Origin: Corynespora cassiicola
Lineage: Eukaryota; Ascomycota; Dothideomycetes; Pleosporales; Corynesporascaceae
Length of the DNA stretch: 64,000 nucleotides
NCBI GenBank assembly: GCA_022059125.1
Contig: JAEUWY010000012.1
Span: forward strand, 930,001 to 994,000
Direction of reading: 5' to 3'
Positions 12,832 through 25,505 of this stretch are shown piece after piece (position 1 is the stretch's first letter; every line of letters begins with the position of its first letter). The notes under the pieces were generated by a model. It had not been told where the DNA came from. It searched no databases and saw nothing but the letters and a program-made list of their open reading frames with translations. Made by a program: the position numbers and the translations under genes.

Positions 12832-13870
12832 GATTCCGGAGGGCGCGACCGCCGTGTAGAGCGACAATTGAGGAGCGACCGACTGTTGCGCCTGGACGAC
12901 AACAAGTAGGTGTTTTGGCGGCACCGACGCGGACGGGCACGAGGGCGGGCTTGCTGAGGGGGGCGGGCGGCGCAGAGGAGGGGGACTGCGTGGAGCTGGG
13001 GTCGCGGTCGCCGAGCGGAGCCTGAGCGGACGTCCTCAGAGTGAAGCAATAGTTGTAAAGATGCGGATGGTGCAATGATGGGAGAGGGAGCTCTAGAAAT
13101 GGGCTGTTGATGTTGTTTTGCCCAGGCCGACATGAAAATAGAGCTAGGCTGCATGGGGTTCTAGCCGGCGCACGAGCCACGGCAACCGATTGGGCTCGCC
13201 CAACGACGGACAAGTGAACAACGGCCACATAGTGGCCCCCCTTTCACGGCTCCCCAAAACCTGAGACGCCGCCTCGCCAGGCCGTCCCCTGCTGCCCCAG
13301 CCGGTTGTTTGTTTGTTTGTTGATGCCATTGCCGCCAGGCCTCACCTACTGATACGTCTTGGCCCACCAGCTAGGCCTCTGCCCTCCACACACGCACTCC
13401 CGTTAACCTGTGGACCCTCCACCCGCACCTAGTGCCACGTCAGGAGCATTGGCCCGGCCCTCGTAACACCCTCTCGCCTACGCTCGCCGCGCCTTGCAAC
13501 CATCCCACAGCAACGCGCGCGTGCATCTCTACTACGTCGCCTAGGCCATAGTGCTGGCGGGTCCCGTCACGTGCCGAGCCACTTGTGCCCAGGTGCTCTT
13601 GAACAAGTTGCTTTAGTCATCGTGTGGCTCCACAACCCGCCTCTGGCGCCCTCGTGCAAGATTGACTTCATTTCTTTAAATCCATTATCTTCGTCGGACC
13701 AACCCGTTCTGGCTTGTTTTTTCCCAGCTACCACTGGAACACGTCCCTGTGCGCTTGGCCGTGCGCGCCGTACGAACTCGTCTTCGGAGGGTTGCCCCAC
13801 CGACCGCCGTGGAGCACGACAAAGTTGATCTGTGCATCATTTGCAAAAAAAAGCATCGTCTCGCCAAAGC
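12832..13870. other. Divergent promoter region CDC14 / SET gene
   Basis: About 1.04 kb separates two genes pointing away from each other, so it must contain both promoters. A short (GTTT)n run lies at about 13305-13322. A non-ATG extension of the SET frame (GTG at 13832) was not taken as coding. No RNA gene is visible. Confidence 0.6.
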
Positions 13871-15705
13871 ATGATCCGGAGGGGTAGAGCGGAGGGGTGG
13901 CTCAAACAGCCCATTGAAGATCTGCCGAAATGGGCGGAATTTCACGGCGTCAACTTCAATGGCATCAAAATCGGGCCATTGCCGGGGTTTGAAGACCGAG
14001 GCTCGACGGTGATCGCGAGTCGACCTCTCAATGGGGGACAAGAAAGTCCCTTACTTGTCGTCCCAAAAGAATTGATCATATCCCGACAAACCGTCGAGCT
14101 CCTGGCAAAATCCGATCAGCACTTGCGAGAAGTACTTGGTGCCCTAGGAGATTTTGGCCGTGTGAGTGCACCAGCTGCTGGCTCAACAACTGCACTGACA
14201 GGGTCCGCAAGACAACTCGAGGAGCCGTGTTGGTATTTCTGCTATTGCAAGCAACCATCTGCTGCCCTAATATCAAAGATGTCGGGGTCTTGAATCCATT
14301 GACTGAGTACATTCAGCCGCAGCTAACAGTCGATTTTGAAACTGACTAGAATCAAGATACATCAAGTTCCTTCCCGATGAACCTCTGCCCACCTTCTGGA
14401 GCGAGGAGGAACAGGAGCTGCTTGAGGGCACAACCCTGAGGCCTGCGGTCCGCTCCAAACTAAACAGTCTGCTTCGAGAATTTGAAACCGTTCGGGCGGG
14501 GACCGAATCCATCAGCTGGTGTGCAAAACATTGGTGGGATGAGGACACTGGACACGTGAACTTTGACGATTGGATGCGTGTCGATGCCATGTACCGTTCT
14601 CGAGCGCTGGAATTCCCAGGCGTGGGAGAGTGCATGGTCCCGTGCGTCGACATGGCCAATCACGCTTCAGGAGATGCCACGGCTGCCCTCTACGAAAGCG
14701 ATGGCGATGGTAATGGCTTGTTGCTTTTGCGGGATGATAAAAATATCTCCAGTGGCGGGGAGATAAGTATAACGTAAGTTCACGCCATCACAGTTGCTTC
14801 CATCGAGTTTCGGCATATAAAGGTTGGGCTCTACTGCTCATACTCGCTGGAACAGCATAGAGGTGATTGGCAATCTTGAACTCCGAGAGAGCCAGCCAAT
14901 CGGTAATCCACACGCTTACCTTGACTGACGAAATCAGGTATGGCGACGAAAAGGGCGCCTGTGAAAACATCTTCTCCTATGGCTTTCTAGAAGATGGCGT
15001 CGAGTCAGCACGAGCGATGTTTCTTAGTCTCGATGTCCCGGATGATGATCCGCTGAAGCCAGCGAAAAGATTTGTCAATAATGCAGCTCCTGGGTTTCGA
15101 TTATTTGACAAAGGCGACCATGTGGATTGGGAAAGCGACTTCATATGGCTCGTTGTCGTCAACGAAGAAGACGGCTTAGACTTCAAGATCAGGCAGACTG
15201 TGGATGGGCAAAGGGAAATCCAAGCTTTCTGGAAAGAGGACGAATTAGATGGCACGTCCAAACTCCGGTCCCAGCTAGAGCAAGATGCTACGTGGGATAT
15301 TTACCAGCTGCGGGCCGTGGTGCTATTAGAGAATCGAGTCGAAGAGCAGATCCACACGCTACAGAATTCGGCACATGCTGAGCGTAATGGCACCGTCAGG
15401 GAGAAGCTTGCACGGCGGCTCCGCAAACTAGAGTTGGGTATGCTAGAGCGAGCTAAAGGAAGCTTCGAAGATCAGGTAAGCACGCATCCATTCACAGAGG
15501 TGGCCCCGCCAGCCACCAGATCATCGCTTATGCCCGCGTCCAACGACCCTTGGCCATCACCGATGATGGATGATGCCTCTTGATTGATACTGATGTAATT
15601 CCCCGACAGAAATCGAGATTGATCGAATCCGAGACTGTGCAACGCTATCTGGGACTCGGTGGAGGTGGCGACGAAGCAGGCGACGAGGAGGTGGATTTTA
15701 GTTAG
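13871..15705 (+). CDS. SET-domain protein lysine methyltransferase (SETD6/Rkm4-like)
   Basis: Predicted 478 residues from five exons: 13871-14161, 14212-14306, 14357-14773, 14938-15475 and 15610-15705. The N-terminal half carries the split SET domain, with GPLPGFEDRGSTVIASRPL near residue 40, TTRGAVLVFLLLQ after the first intron, and the catalytic MANHAS and ISITYG motifs bracketing the third intron (164 nt). The YG and NH pairs form the cofactor pocket. The helical C-terminal half matches the Rubisco-LSMT substrate-binding domain. The length fits yeast Rkm4 (about 490), which monomethylates a ribosomal protein; SETD6 is the animal relative. The fungal substrate is not readable here. The first ATG in frame is MIRRGRAEGW; an acidic Gly-rich tail ends the protein. 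Confidence 0.85.
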
Positions 15706-17568
15706 GGACTGGTGCGCTCTGGGTTCGTTGGTCCCCACATTCGCGTGTTCCTACGCAAAAAAGGCCCCATCGCAGCTCATGGGTGCTTGTGGGATACTTC
15801 ATAAGCTGATCCTCGCCGCAATTTACGGGGGCTCCCAACCACGTCGCAGGCCACCACATTAGGCAGCTGTCAGGGACAGGTGACAGGGCCTTGCAATTTC
15901 CATGGAAGCATCAGGGAAGCTTTAGAAGTATCGGGTCTCCACCATTCATATGGATCTCGCTTTTGTGTAACTGAAATGCCGCTCGCCTGCCGGCAAAAGT
16001 CAATGGAGTGTTGGGCCGCTCATCAAGTGGCGCGTATTTGCAGCACTACAACAAAGTGCTACCGGAATCTTGACGCGCACAGGATCTCTTGTACATGGGC
16101 AGGTGATTGACGAGCCAGACGGCTCCGGCTGCCGCCGTCCCGAGGGATGCTGTTCAATGGCTATCTGGCTATAGGCACGAGGACATTTATACGCAGCGTC
16201 ACCCAAATGGTCGTGATTATTGTTTTCCCCGTCAGAATTGGCTCTTCTCTGACTTACAGCACTGATGATAGGGCAATATGGCTCGACAGGTTGGGCGCAG
16301 GCGGTTAAAGGCGCAAGCCAGACCCAACCGTCGAGTGCGGCGGCATCACTGCCCCCCGAAAGCGACGATGACTGGGCTGATCGTATGACGGACGCTGCGC
16401 TTTGATGTCGAAGACTGAAGCCACTCGGTCGTTCTTTGCGGCTTCTGGAAGGGCGACATAGTGGCGTGGCCTGGACCCGGCAATGATTGACCCAAGACCT
16501 GTCTAGCATGCAATATAAACGGCCGCTGCCGTGGCACATGGAATGGAGGATGCAGAGGACAGCATGGTGGAAAGCAAGCAGGAAGCAAAGAGCGATCCCT
16601 TGGCAGATGGCAGCTTGTCTCGGGGAGTCTGTTCTGGCAGTGATGAACAGGGCCAGAGGGCAGAAATTCTCGAAGTTGCGGTGGATATTGCAGTGGCAGC
16701 GAGCGACAGCGGATGGACAGGCAGCGCCAACGGGCCGAATGCAGCGTGTAGGACGAACTGGAGGGAAGTCTTGCATGGTGTCAAGCCTGACAGCCACATG
16801 GGGCGACCCCGCAGCCGCCATCCACGGCGAGCTCGGTCTCTGGTGAAGGCGGCGGCGGCAGGATGCTGATGGCAGACAAGCACCGTCGCCGAGGGGTCGC
16901 GCAGAGGCGGGCAGCCGATGAGGACTGGGGGAGTTGTGGCGAAGGGCAGACGAAAATGGGACGGGAGGGTTGGCGGAGGGTTGGCAGCGGGTTGGCAGCG
17001 GGTGGGCGCCAAATTGCTCGCGGCCGGGGGGCCATGCTGCACCGGCGTCAGGCGTGGCTGCGAGCGGGCAGAGGGTGCAGGCGCGCAGCACTGAGCGATC
17101 CCCCTGCTCGGTCGCTCGTGTGCAAAAGCCCTCAGCCCTCTCCAGGGCCTTCTTCCCCGCATCGCTGTCCACCCAACATGCCCCAGAAGCGCTAGGGCCG
17201 CCCCGGAAACTGCGCGCCCACGCTCTCGCACTCGCGCACTCGCCGGCCCATCTTATTCTTACATTACATTTGCTGCCCCAGCCCGCCGTGCCTCTGCCCA
17301 CACTCGACTCCCCTAGACCCTCTTATGTGCCCTGCCCACCAACCCGCACTCCCACTCCCACTCCCACTTCATCGCCTGGCCACACGTCTGCTCTCCGCCT
17401 GATTCTTCGACCCCGGCACCGCGACCGACTGCCGTCTCCATCCGGGGAATCCGAATGGTCACGGGCACTGCGTGCACGCCGCGACGTTGCTTCTTCCCTA
17501 CGGGGCTACGGAACTAGAGAGGAACAACACCCACGCACGCCACCGCGCCCCGAGCCAACACCGCCAAC
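15706..17568. other. 1.86-kb upstream region of the FacB/Cat8 gene
   Basis: Contains the SET gene 3' UTR and the promoter and probable long leader of the next gene. A 433-codon open frame runs antisense at 16000-17301 but has low-complexity composition and no domain. A short GGGTTGGCAGC tandem occurs near 16975-17010, and (CCCACT)n at 17347-17368. Three short ATG-initiated frames lie close to the FacB/Cat8 start (see separate entry). Confidence 0.6.
17178..17517 (+). promoter_or_regulatory. Possible upstream open reading frames in FacB/Cat8 leader
   Basis: Three short ATG-initiated frames precede the main start at 17569: 17178-17195 (5 codons plus stop, in an ACCCAACATG context), 17325-17402 (25 codons) and 17455-17517 (20 codons). 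If the transcript begins upstream of them, they could reduce translation of the main frame. The transcription start is not known, so their presence in mRNA is inference. Confidence 0.35.
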
Positions 17569-20396
17569 ATGCCTGGAATTCTGCCCATGAAGGTCATCAA
17601 GGTCGGCACCAACAACCAGACCCGCATAGCCCAGGCCTGCGACAGGTGCCGATCCAAGAAGATACGCTGCGACGGCGTGCGCCCGAGCTGCACCCAGTGC
17701 CTCAATGTCGGATTCGAATGCAAGACGAGCGACAAGCTCAGCCGTCGCGCCTTTCCGCGAGGCTACACCGAGTCGCTGGAGGAGCGCGTCAGGGCCCTGG
17801 AATTGGAGGTGCGCGAGTTGAAAGAGCTATTGGACGAGAAGGACGAGAAAATCGACATGCTTTCGAGGATACATTCACATTCGCCCCATGCCAACCCCAC
17901 CCCAGCGCGGACCTCTGCTTCCCCCTCGCGCAGCCCCGACGCTCGCGAGGAGTCGCAGGAGAAGGACGATGTGTTCAAGGTGCAGCAATCTCCCTTGCTG
18001 CTGGACGACGACAACTGCGACTCGTATTTCGCGGGTACTTCGAGCGGACGCAACTTCATCGGTACGCAGCTCGAGAACCCCGCCAGTCAAATTTTGCTAA
18101 CCCTCGCACAGAAGCCTTCAAGCAGCGAGCGCAGGAGACGGGCAGGCCCTGCGCAGACGTCAACTCCAACGCTTTCTTTGGCGTGGGGTCCAAGCAGGCG
18201 CCGTCGCAGGCCTCGAAGCGAAACATCGTGTTCAAGGCGCCGCCTCGTTTGGTCTCTGACCAGATGATTAATATCTTCTTCCAGGAGTGGGCGCCGTTGT
18301 TTCCCGTGCTCCACCGCCCCACGTTTCTCGGCTACTACGAGCAGTATGTAGCCAGCCCCGACGCCGTGGTCGACCCAAAGGCCATTGCCAAACTCAATCT
18401 TGTGTTTGGCATCGCGGCGCTGTCAAGCGATGTACGTATCTGCCCGCTGTCACACGACAGGCCCCCTACTGACAGGCCCCAGCCCCGCGATGGCCAAGAC
18501 GTAGAGTCTTTCGAGGCCCAGTGGCAGAATGCCATGGAGGGCTTCCTCATGGACAATGACGTTGCGACGCTGCAATGCCTTGTCCTGGCCCAGATCTTTT
18601 GCCTGCTCAAGGCGGATTATTCGCGACTCCTTAAGTACAAGGGTCTGGCTATCGGCCTGTCCCAACGTCTCGGCTTGCATCAGTCGCAGAAGCGCTTCGC
18701 GCTCAATGCGCTTGTTAGCGAGACCAGAAAGAAGGTCTTCTGGTCGCTCTACACGGTTGACTGGTGAGGCTCAATGTTCCGACCCATCCCTGCCGTCTGC
18801 TAACGCGCCCCAGCCTTTCTGCTGCCCACTTGGGTCTCCCAAAGCTCCTCAAGGAGGAAGATGTGCACTGTGAATATCCGGTTGATGCCGACGACGAATA
18901 CGTCACAGAGAAGGGGTTCCTGCCCACTCTCCCAGGCGAGTCCACGAAGCTCTCCAGCGCGCTGGCCCTCTTCCGCATCTCGCGCATCCTTTCCAAGGTG
19001 CTGACGGAGCTCTACCCCGCGTCATCTTCGCATGACATCTCCTTCCGCACCATGGCCTCGCTCGACGAGGAGCTGGGAGAGTGGTGCAACAACCTCGCCC
19101 CCCACTTGAAGCTCACCTTCCAGCAGGACAAGCCAAGTACTAATGTGACGAGCAGCCGCTCGCCAATCCTCGTATGTTTTTCGCGATGCCAGTTATACCG
19201 TACAAGAAGCTAACATGTCTTAGTCCTTGGCATATCACCACATCAAGTCGCTCATTTACCGACCGGCCGTCATCGCCAACCTTGGCGACAAGGGCTCTTC
19301 GGCACTCGTCGCGGTTGGCACGGCCTGCAAGCACATTGTCCAGATCGTCCAACTGCTCGACGAACGCAAGCTGAGCTTTTCATTCCCCATCAGCCGTAAC
19401 GAATTCCTCGTGCAGGCCGGTTTCGGGCTCCTATTCCAGACGCTCAATCTCGATCGCGATGGCAAGCTCATCAAGGATTGCAACCGTCTTGTGTGCACTG
19501 TCATGGACATGCTCGATCGTGGCAATGCCTCCGGCGCCTCCGACTTCAAGCTTCTTGGCTGCTCCATGATTACTGTGCCCCGCGTGGAGCAGCAGATGCC
19601 AACGCCTGTCCTATCGCGCCACAGTTCCGAAGGTACTCCAATGGACAGCTTCCGTGCCACGCAAGAATCTCTCAAGGCCATTGCCGCCCGTTTCTCGCCC
19701 AGTGCTCTGAAGGCTGCACGCCCCGACACTAAGGAACCCCGCCGTGCCACACTGCCGGCCATCTCTCCATCCATGGGAGTGCATGGTAACCCATCTTCGG
19801 TCAGCTTGTCGTCCATTCGCTCAGAGCCAGAGGCGCGGTCGGAACCAACACTGAGCCCGCTGTCACATCGATCTTCCCTGTCCATCTACACCAAGCGCCG
19901 TCCCAGCAACAACGCCATTCGTCAGAATCCCAACATCGACTTCCTGTCCTTTGGACCTGACCCACTTGCCAACTATGCATTCACAAACAACTCGTGTGGC
20001 AAGCCCGAAGTGTCGACTTCGGATTGGGAGCGTCTTCTGTCGTCGCTGGACAATGGCCAGACAAACATTTACGACACCATCTATGGCGGCCCGCCTGCGG
20101 ATGCCCTCTTGGACTGCCCACCCCTTTCCGCCGGGACTGAGACCAACCTGAACTGGTCACCCAACGTGTGGAACTGGGGAAGTGCTGCGGGTCAGGGGCA
20201 AGCACCGCCACCGCAGAGCGTGCTGAGCTTCAGCGACGAGAGTTTGACCAGCGGAGAAGAGTTTAGCAACTCCTGCGCTGAGTTTGGTTCCTCGTCAGGG
20301 AACGACCGCATTTACCCGGGCATTATGATTCCAGACATGAGCACGCCGAACAGCAATATTGGGCTCGGCGGACTGGACGGAAACTTTGGCTTGTAA
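17569..20396 (+). CDS. facB: FacB/Cat8-type Zn2Cys6 regulator of acetate and gluconeogenic genes
   Basis: Predicted 874 residues from five exons: 17569-18061, 18112-18431, 18483-18763, 18814-19171 and 19224-20396 (introns 50-52 nt). The zinc cluster has cysteines 24, 27, 34, 41, 44 and 51 ([16 protein letters not shown]) and is followed by [19 protein letters not shown] and an [18 protein letters not shown] coiled coil, which is the FacB/Cat8 signature. A fungal-specific middle domain ([43 protein letters not shown]) follows, then a Ser/Pro-rich C-terminus with acidic activation-type segments. The length agrees with Aspergillus FacB (about 870). In Aspergillus FacB activates acetyl-CoA synthetase, glyoxylate-cycle and related genes; yeast Cat8 activates gluconeogenesis. 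Assignment rests on the DNA-binding region and overall layout. The second intron is 51 nt and in frame, so its removal is inferred. Confidence 0.9.
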
Positions 20397-21240
20397 GACC
20401 ATTTACCGACGATGACGATATTACTTTAATGCCGATATGATTGGTTCTACTAGGAGGGCTGGTTTTGGTTTTGGTCCACCTGGTTCACGTGGAGAGGGTG
20501 TTCATACATACATGGTTATTTGGATTTTTGGACACGGTGCAAAAATGGAGGAGTGAGAGGAGTTGATTCGGTTATGTTTTTCCCAAACCTTTTTTTTTTC
20601 GCTTTTGGCGTCTGAGGTTTTCCCATTCTCCCTTTGATTCTGGATCTTCAACATCCTGTCTTTTCCTTCGAGTTGGGGGTTCCCTTCTGTTGGATGTTTC
20701 GCTTCTGAGATACCATGTCTCGCACTCGCGAGGGCGCTCTACAAGCCTACGGCCTTGTTGTTGTTGTTCCGTTTGGCCGCTTGGGTTTTGTTGTGTTGGC
20801 CTGCATACGGGTCGTTCGCTCTCTACCTTTTGAGTTTCGCCGGGTGGGTTCTACATGGAGGACGTAAATAGGGATGGATGTCAATGCGAGGTGTCTTGGT
20901 TTGGAGGGTGAGCAGGTTCCTGTAAAGAAAGAGCCTTGGTAATCGCACACGCCATTCTATAGCAGTAGTGGCAAGACAAACAGTAGAAACTAGGGGTACA
21001 ATTTGGCGAAATGTATGTATTGAATGCAATGTGTCTTTCCACGACTACATGTTTTCGTCCATGAGCGATGTCTACGACACATCCAGGTACTCATCGTCAA
21101 ACCACTCACAGCCCTCCCATTACCACCACCACCACCACCTCGCCGCACCCCGCAGCCAGCCCCTCCCCCAGATTCCTTTCCCCCAGGCCCAGAATCAGCG
21201 CCGACGCCTGACCCTGCATACGCACCTACCTCCTCCCACA

Positions 21241-21285
21241 CACACACCACACCACACCACACCACATCACACCTGCCTGCCTGCC
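21241..21285. repeat. CACAC/ACCTGCC simple repeat
   Basis: A run of CACAC and CCACA units passes directly into three CTGC units. Low-complexity sequence with no coding role. Confidence 0.8.
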
Positions 21286-21546
21286 TATACGCACAAGGCC
21301 AAATCTCCAAGTCTTGACCCGCAAAACTTATATTTCCCCAGAGATCTCGCTCGCTCGCTTGCCAAACAAGCCCCAAATGGCTTGCCACCTCACCGCTTGT
21401 GCGCGATAGGCGCTGCTGGTGCTGGTGGTGGTGCCAGACCTCGCTTCAGCCTACTTTTCGTAGCGCATGTGCTGCAAGGAAGGGGGCTCCGGCGGGCCGC
21501 ACGCGTTCCCATCGTCCGACCTCGGGAGCGACGACCGCGCGCGCGC

Positions 21547-21572
21547 AGCTAGATAGCTAGCTAGCTAGCTGC
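21547..21572. repeat. (TAGC)n microsatellite
   Basis: Five near-perfect TAGC units form a self-complementary run between two GCGCGC tracts (about 21537-21546 and 21604-21616). Intergenic. Confidence 0.8.
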
Positions 21573-24431
21573 AAGGGCGCGGGAATCCGCGAGTACCTAC
21601 CAGCCGCGCGCGCGCGGGGTTCGCCTTCTCTCTACCAGGACGGCGAATTCTTCCGATGGGGGAATGCGCTATAGTATGTGTGTAGGTTGTGCAATCTAAA
21701 TAACCACCTATCTGACTAGCTGGAGGGATGGAGGGAGGGGGGATATGCACGTAACAACACTATGCATGCACGAGCGGACGGAAGATTTGATGGGAGGCTT
21801 GGGGAGTGTTTGCGCGCTGGAGTAGGTGGGTGGGTGTGCGCAGCTCAGAGCGGCGGAAAAAAAAATGTGCTGTGCGGGTTTGTAGGGTGGTGGGTGGGTG
21901 AGTAGCGGTAGGAGATGGGGGCTCGGGGGGTATTGACCCAGCGCGCGGTCGGGGCGCCGGGGGGTGATGGAGCGAGGTGTTTGTGTTTGTGTATGTGCTG
22001 GGGATAGATGGGAGGGTTTGCGTGTGCAGATTGTGGGTTTAACTCATGGTTGAGGTCGGAGGGTGTGGTATACTTTGGGGTGTACGCGTACGATTGAGGA
22101 GGTAGGTAGGTACATACCTAGCTCGGGATGAAGACGCGATCACGGCCAGCACCGAGGACGGAGACGTTTTGATCGGCGCATCGGGGTAAGGGATCCTTGA
22201 GAGAGGCCTGCGTGCATCTATCTCTTCTCTTTCTTTTCTTTTCTTTTTGTCCATGTGTTGTCTCGTGTGTTTTTACCTCGCTCGCTTGTTCCTGCCTGTC
22301 TGCCTGCGTACATGCCTACACATGCACATGCACATGCACGCACCCAGACCTCAACCCCCAAGCCCTACCCTATCCTACCCTACCCAGCCCCGATCCCGCA
22401 CACCAAAGAGGCGAAAACGCAAAGAAACGAGCGAAAGAAAAAAATGATTCAATAACCACACGTTAACCCCAACCAATCTCCAGCTTCGCCAACTTCCGGA
22501 TCGCGCCCCCCTAATCGCAGGCCGCCAGCCCGCCAGCCCGCACCGGCGCGCGTGCTAAACCGGACGGTGGGATGGCGTTGCACGTGGGAAGATCTCTGTG
22601 AGGGCGCATGTGGGTATGCGGGGCTAGCGCTCTTCGACTTCTGGGAAAAGGGTGCCAAGTGGGCTAGTGTGACGTATGCAGGCGACAATAGACAGGTCGG
22701 AGGCGAAAAGTGGGATACACGTCCTTCGGCTGGCACGATGCTTGAGGTGAGGTGATGCTGGGGGGGGGTTTGGCTCCCCCTTGTCTTTTTTTCTGTTTGT
22801 AAGTTTCCGCCGACTGCTTCAGCGTGGGGTTTGGATTTTCGTTACGAAAGAGAGGGTGTGGCTGATGAAACGTTTCTGGCCTTTTTTTGGATTTGGAGGA
22901 TGCGTTGGGCGTGCATACCATGGTATGCCGCTGTAGAATTTTGGTTTTTACGCTCACACCATGGCGCCTGGACAAGGTTGTTGATCGCGGTCTCCAATTT
23001 ACTGGCCATGTTTCTGGAACAGGGTCTGACTGTTGATTATTTGCGTCCTTGGCTGAATGTAGGGCCACCCAAGATCCTGGAGGTTTGCTTCATTCGAGGC
23101 ATCTCAGACGTAGATAACTTTGGAATCCTTCAATCGTCAATGCTACGTACCATCCATTACCGCAGGGAAACCAGTCCTAAACGGTGGTGTGAACTCGAGA
23201 TAAAAAAAAATCTGAGCCATCTTCACGGCCAGTCAGGATTTGTCCCGCCATGCTAGTCGGCGGCGTGGCATGTCGTTTCAATACTCGCCATGCATGCGCT
23301 ACTTCAAAACGCTGCCGCGGAGTGGCTTTGACTGGCCCCTCCGACCTGTGCTCCTCTCAACCCGACACAAGGATTCAAGACTAGGCCGGCACTGTGGCTT
23401 GAGTACCCGCCGGCACGTCAAGAGTCTAGAGCTCAGCAGCGATGCGTCATGATGTGATGACGGGAAGGACCACGGTTAGCGGAGATCTGAGGTGCATGCC
23501 TAGCATCTCGAAAAAAAAAAGCATACGATAGACGCGGCAAACGATGCATGGTGGGGCCTCTGTATGGTGTCATCAAGCTAAAACATTCTTCCAGAGTCAA
23601 TGGTTCAGGTGGCACGCGACAGCCCAGCCGGTAGTGACACTGACGGCAAAGGTAGGCCCATCGACGATGGAACCGGCGGGTGGAGACAAGCCTTGACGGG
23701 CTGTCATGGGAAAAGGGAAGATTATTTCATCAGCCGAGGCGCAAATCACACTGGAACGCTCAAAGTCGGCTGGTTTGGGTAGTCTGTGATGCTTGTATTT
23801 TCTTGGATCTGCCAATTAGACGACCCCGCAGTCACCTTCCTTGTTCTGCGCACGAATCCACCCCTCAACACCAACCCTTTGCGGCGTCCTGTCCAGAGAC
23901 CAGGGGAGTGCCATTCGGATCCGGGGTCTCCGCAAAAGCTAGCACTGACAGTCTCGAATGTGTGGGCGCCGAACTGCGGAACCGCAGGGCCCGCTTGCAG
24001 CCGTCGACTTGCCGGGCCATTTCTGATGTCACGCCATCTCGTGCGAGGAAGCAGCGGAAGTGAAAAAGTGTCAGCGCGCTACGTTTCCGAGCAAGCGCTA
24101 GTGTCGATGAGGCTGCTCTTTCAGGGCGTGAGCATCGTGGTTTCGGAAAGATTCGGAGGCATGATGTGGGGAGTCAGGACCAGGCATGCTGGCATGAAGC
24201 CAATGCTTGGAATCCGCTGGGCTGCATGTGCAACACGCGAGTGTTTCTTGCCGTTCGGTATTTGGCAACGGTGATCGTGCTCGGTTCGGGGCAGCGGAGC
24301 CTCAGCTGTATGGATCGAGGGCAGAGCATCGGGTCGGGTCCCAGAGGGAAGGTATGGCGACATCCATGTTGCACGTGTGTACAGGGGAGCCCACCAAACA
24401 CCATGGGCATGGCCAAAGCAGCGAGTGGCGG

Positions 24432-25505
24432 CTATCGTAAGAACTGGTCATTGAGATAGTCGACGAATATCTCCTTGACCCTGGCCTTGGAAAGGCTGTG
24501 CTTCCTGTTCAGAGTGATGAACTGGCGGCGGATGCGCTGAAGCTGCGGCAGAGTCATCGGGGTAGCAGGGAGCGAAATGGGCTTTTGGACGTCTGAAACC
24601 TGGATCTCGCCGCCGCCCTCGCCCTCGTGGTCCTTTTGGTAGGTCATGATCTGGGTGAGGATGTCGGATGTGGTCTTGTCGAGCTCATACAGGTAGTTTT
24701 GCTCGGTCGCCGGTGGCTGCATGACGGTCAGTCTAGAGCACTCAGGGGCTGCCAGCCAGCCAGCCAGCCAACACAAAATGCACGCATACCAATACTGTGG
24801 CCGCATTTGGTCGGACGACCTTTGCCTTGCCGTCACTGCCCACCATGGCGTCCCATATCTGCTCGCAGGGCGGGGCTTCGTCGCCGTCGGCCACAATGAA
24901 CAAAGGACTGTCCCAACGCGTCATGCCATTGGGCTCCTCGTAGCGGAAGATGAGATTCTCAAAGTCCTCCTCTTCATAGCCGCCGTCGTGGTCTTTATCG
25001 GCTAGCAGCTTTTTGTTTATCTCGCGGCACTTCTCAATCGGGGTACCTATGTGGACCTCTAAGACTATCAGCGGGAAAAAGCACGGGGCTCGGCGGTGTT
25101 AATTTGTACTGACCACGCAGTTTGGCGTCTGGACGGCCTTCGCCTCGCAGTAGAGCTGGTAGCGAAAGCCCTTGATATAGTTCATGCCATCGGCAATGAC
25201 AATATCGTCGCGCGACAGCACCCTCTTGACGGCAGAATACTCCTCGGCCCGGGCATCCTTCTCGGCTCGTGCGGTGTGATAGACGTCGCGCGATAAGCCC
25301 AGCGTCTGGTCATTGATATGGTGCACTCTAAGCCTGCTGACTCGGGCATCGCCCTCGGAGCTGGCGATCTTGGACTCGAAGAAATCCCTGAGCTGCAGGG
25401 CGCGTGTCGTCTTCCCCGCCGAGGGGTAGCCTGAGATGAGGACGAGCTGGGGGGGGAGATCTCAGATTAGAAGTCTTGTTCGCGGGGGGCACGACGTACA
25501 GGCAT
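24432..25505 (-). CDS. KTI12: Kti12, Elongator-associated P-loop protein
   Basis: Predicted 296 residues from four exons on the minus strand: 25505-25500, 25446-25114, 25056-24790 and 24716-24432. The first coding exon holds only ATG CCT. The second begins LVLISGYPSAGKTTRALQLR, a P-loop (GYPSAGKT, residues 8-15). DDIVIADGMNYIKGFRYQLYC, CVVHIGTPIEKC and RYEEPNGMTRWDSPLF are Kti12/PSTK-family segments. The C-terminal helical part ends NDQFLR. Kti12 binds tRNA and ATP and supports the Elongator complex in wobble-uridine modification; in yeast its loss gives killer-toxin resistance. The length suits the family (yeast 313). The third intron contains (CCAG)n. Divergent from the small Ser/Gln-rich gene. 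Confidence 0.93.

Larger units (their letters stand above)
20397..24431. other. 4.0-kb gene-poor spacer
   Basis: Lies between the FacB/Cat8 gene and the 3' end of KTI12. It holds simple-sequence tracts (CACAC and CTGC near 21241-21285, TAGC near 21547-21572, poly-pyrimidine near 22220-22245, CACATG near 22320-22340) and only short, uninformative frames. I see no tRNA-like B-box, mobile element or conserved protein motif. A non-coding transcript is possible but not visible. Confidence 0.55.

Noticed and set aside
13832..13870. N-terminal extension of the SET protein
   Set aside because: The extension starts at GTG; the first ATG is at 13871, and the family N-terminus follows directly.
16000..17301. 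433-codon open frame antisense in the FacB/Cat8 upstream region
   Set aside because: Composition is Pro/Ser/Cys/Arg-rich without any motif, and the neighbouring frames are equally open in this GC-rich DNA. A transcript would be needed to reconsider.
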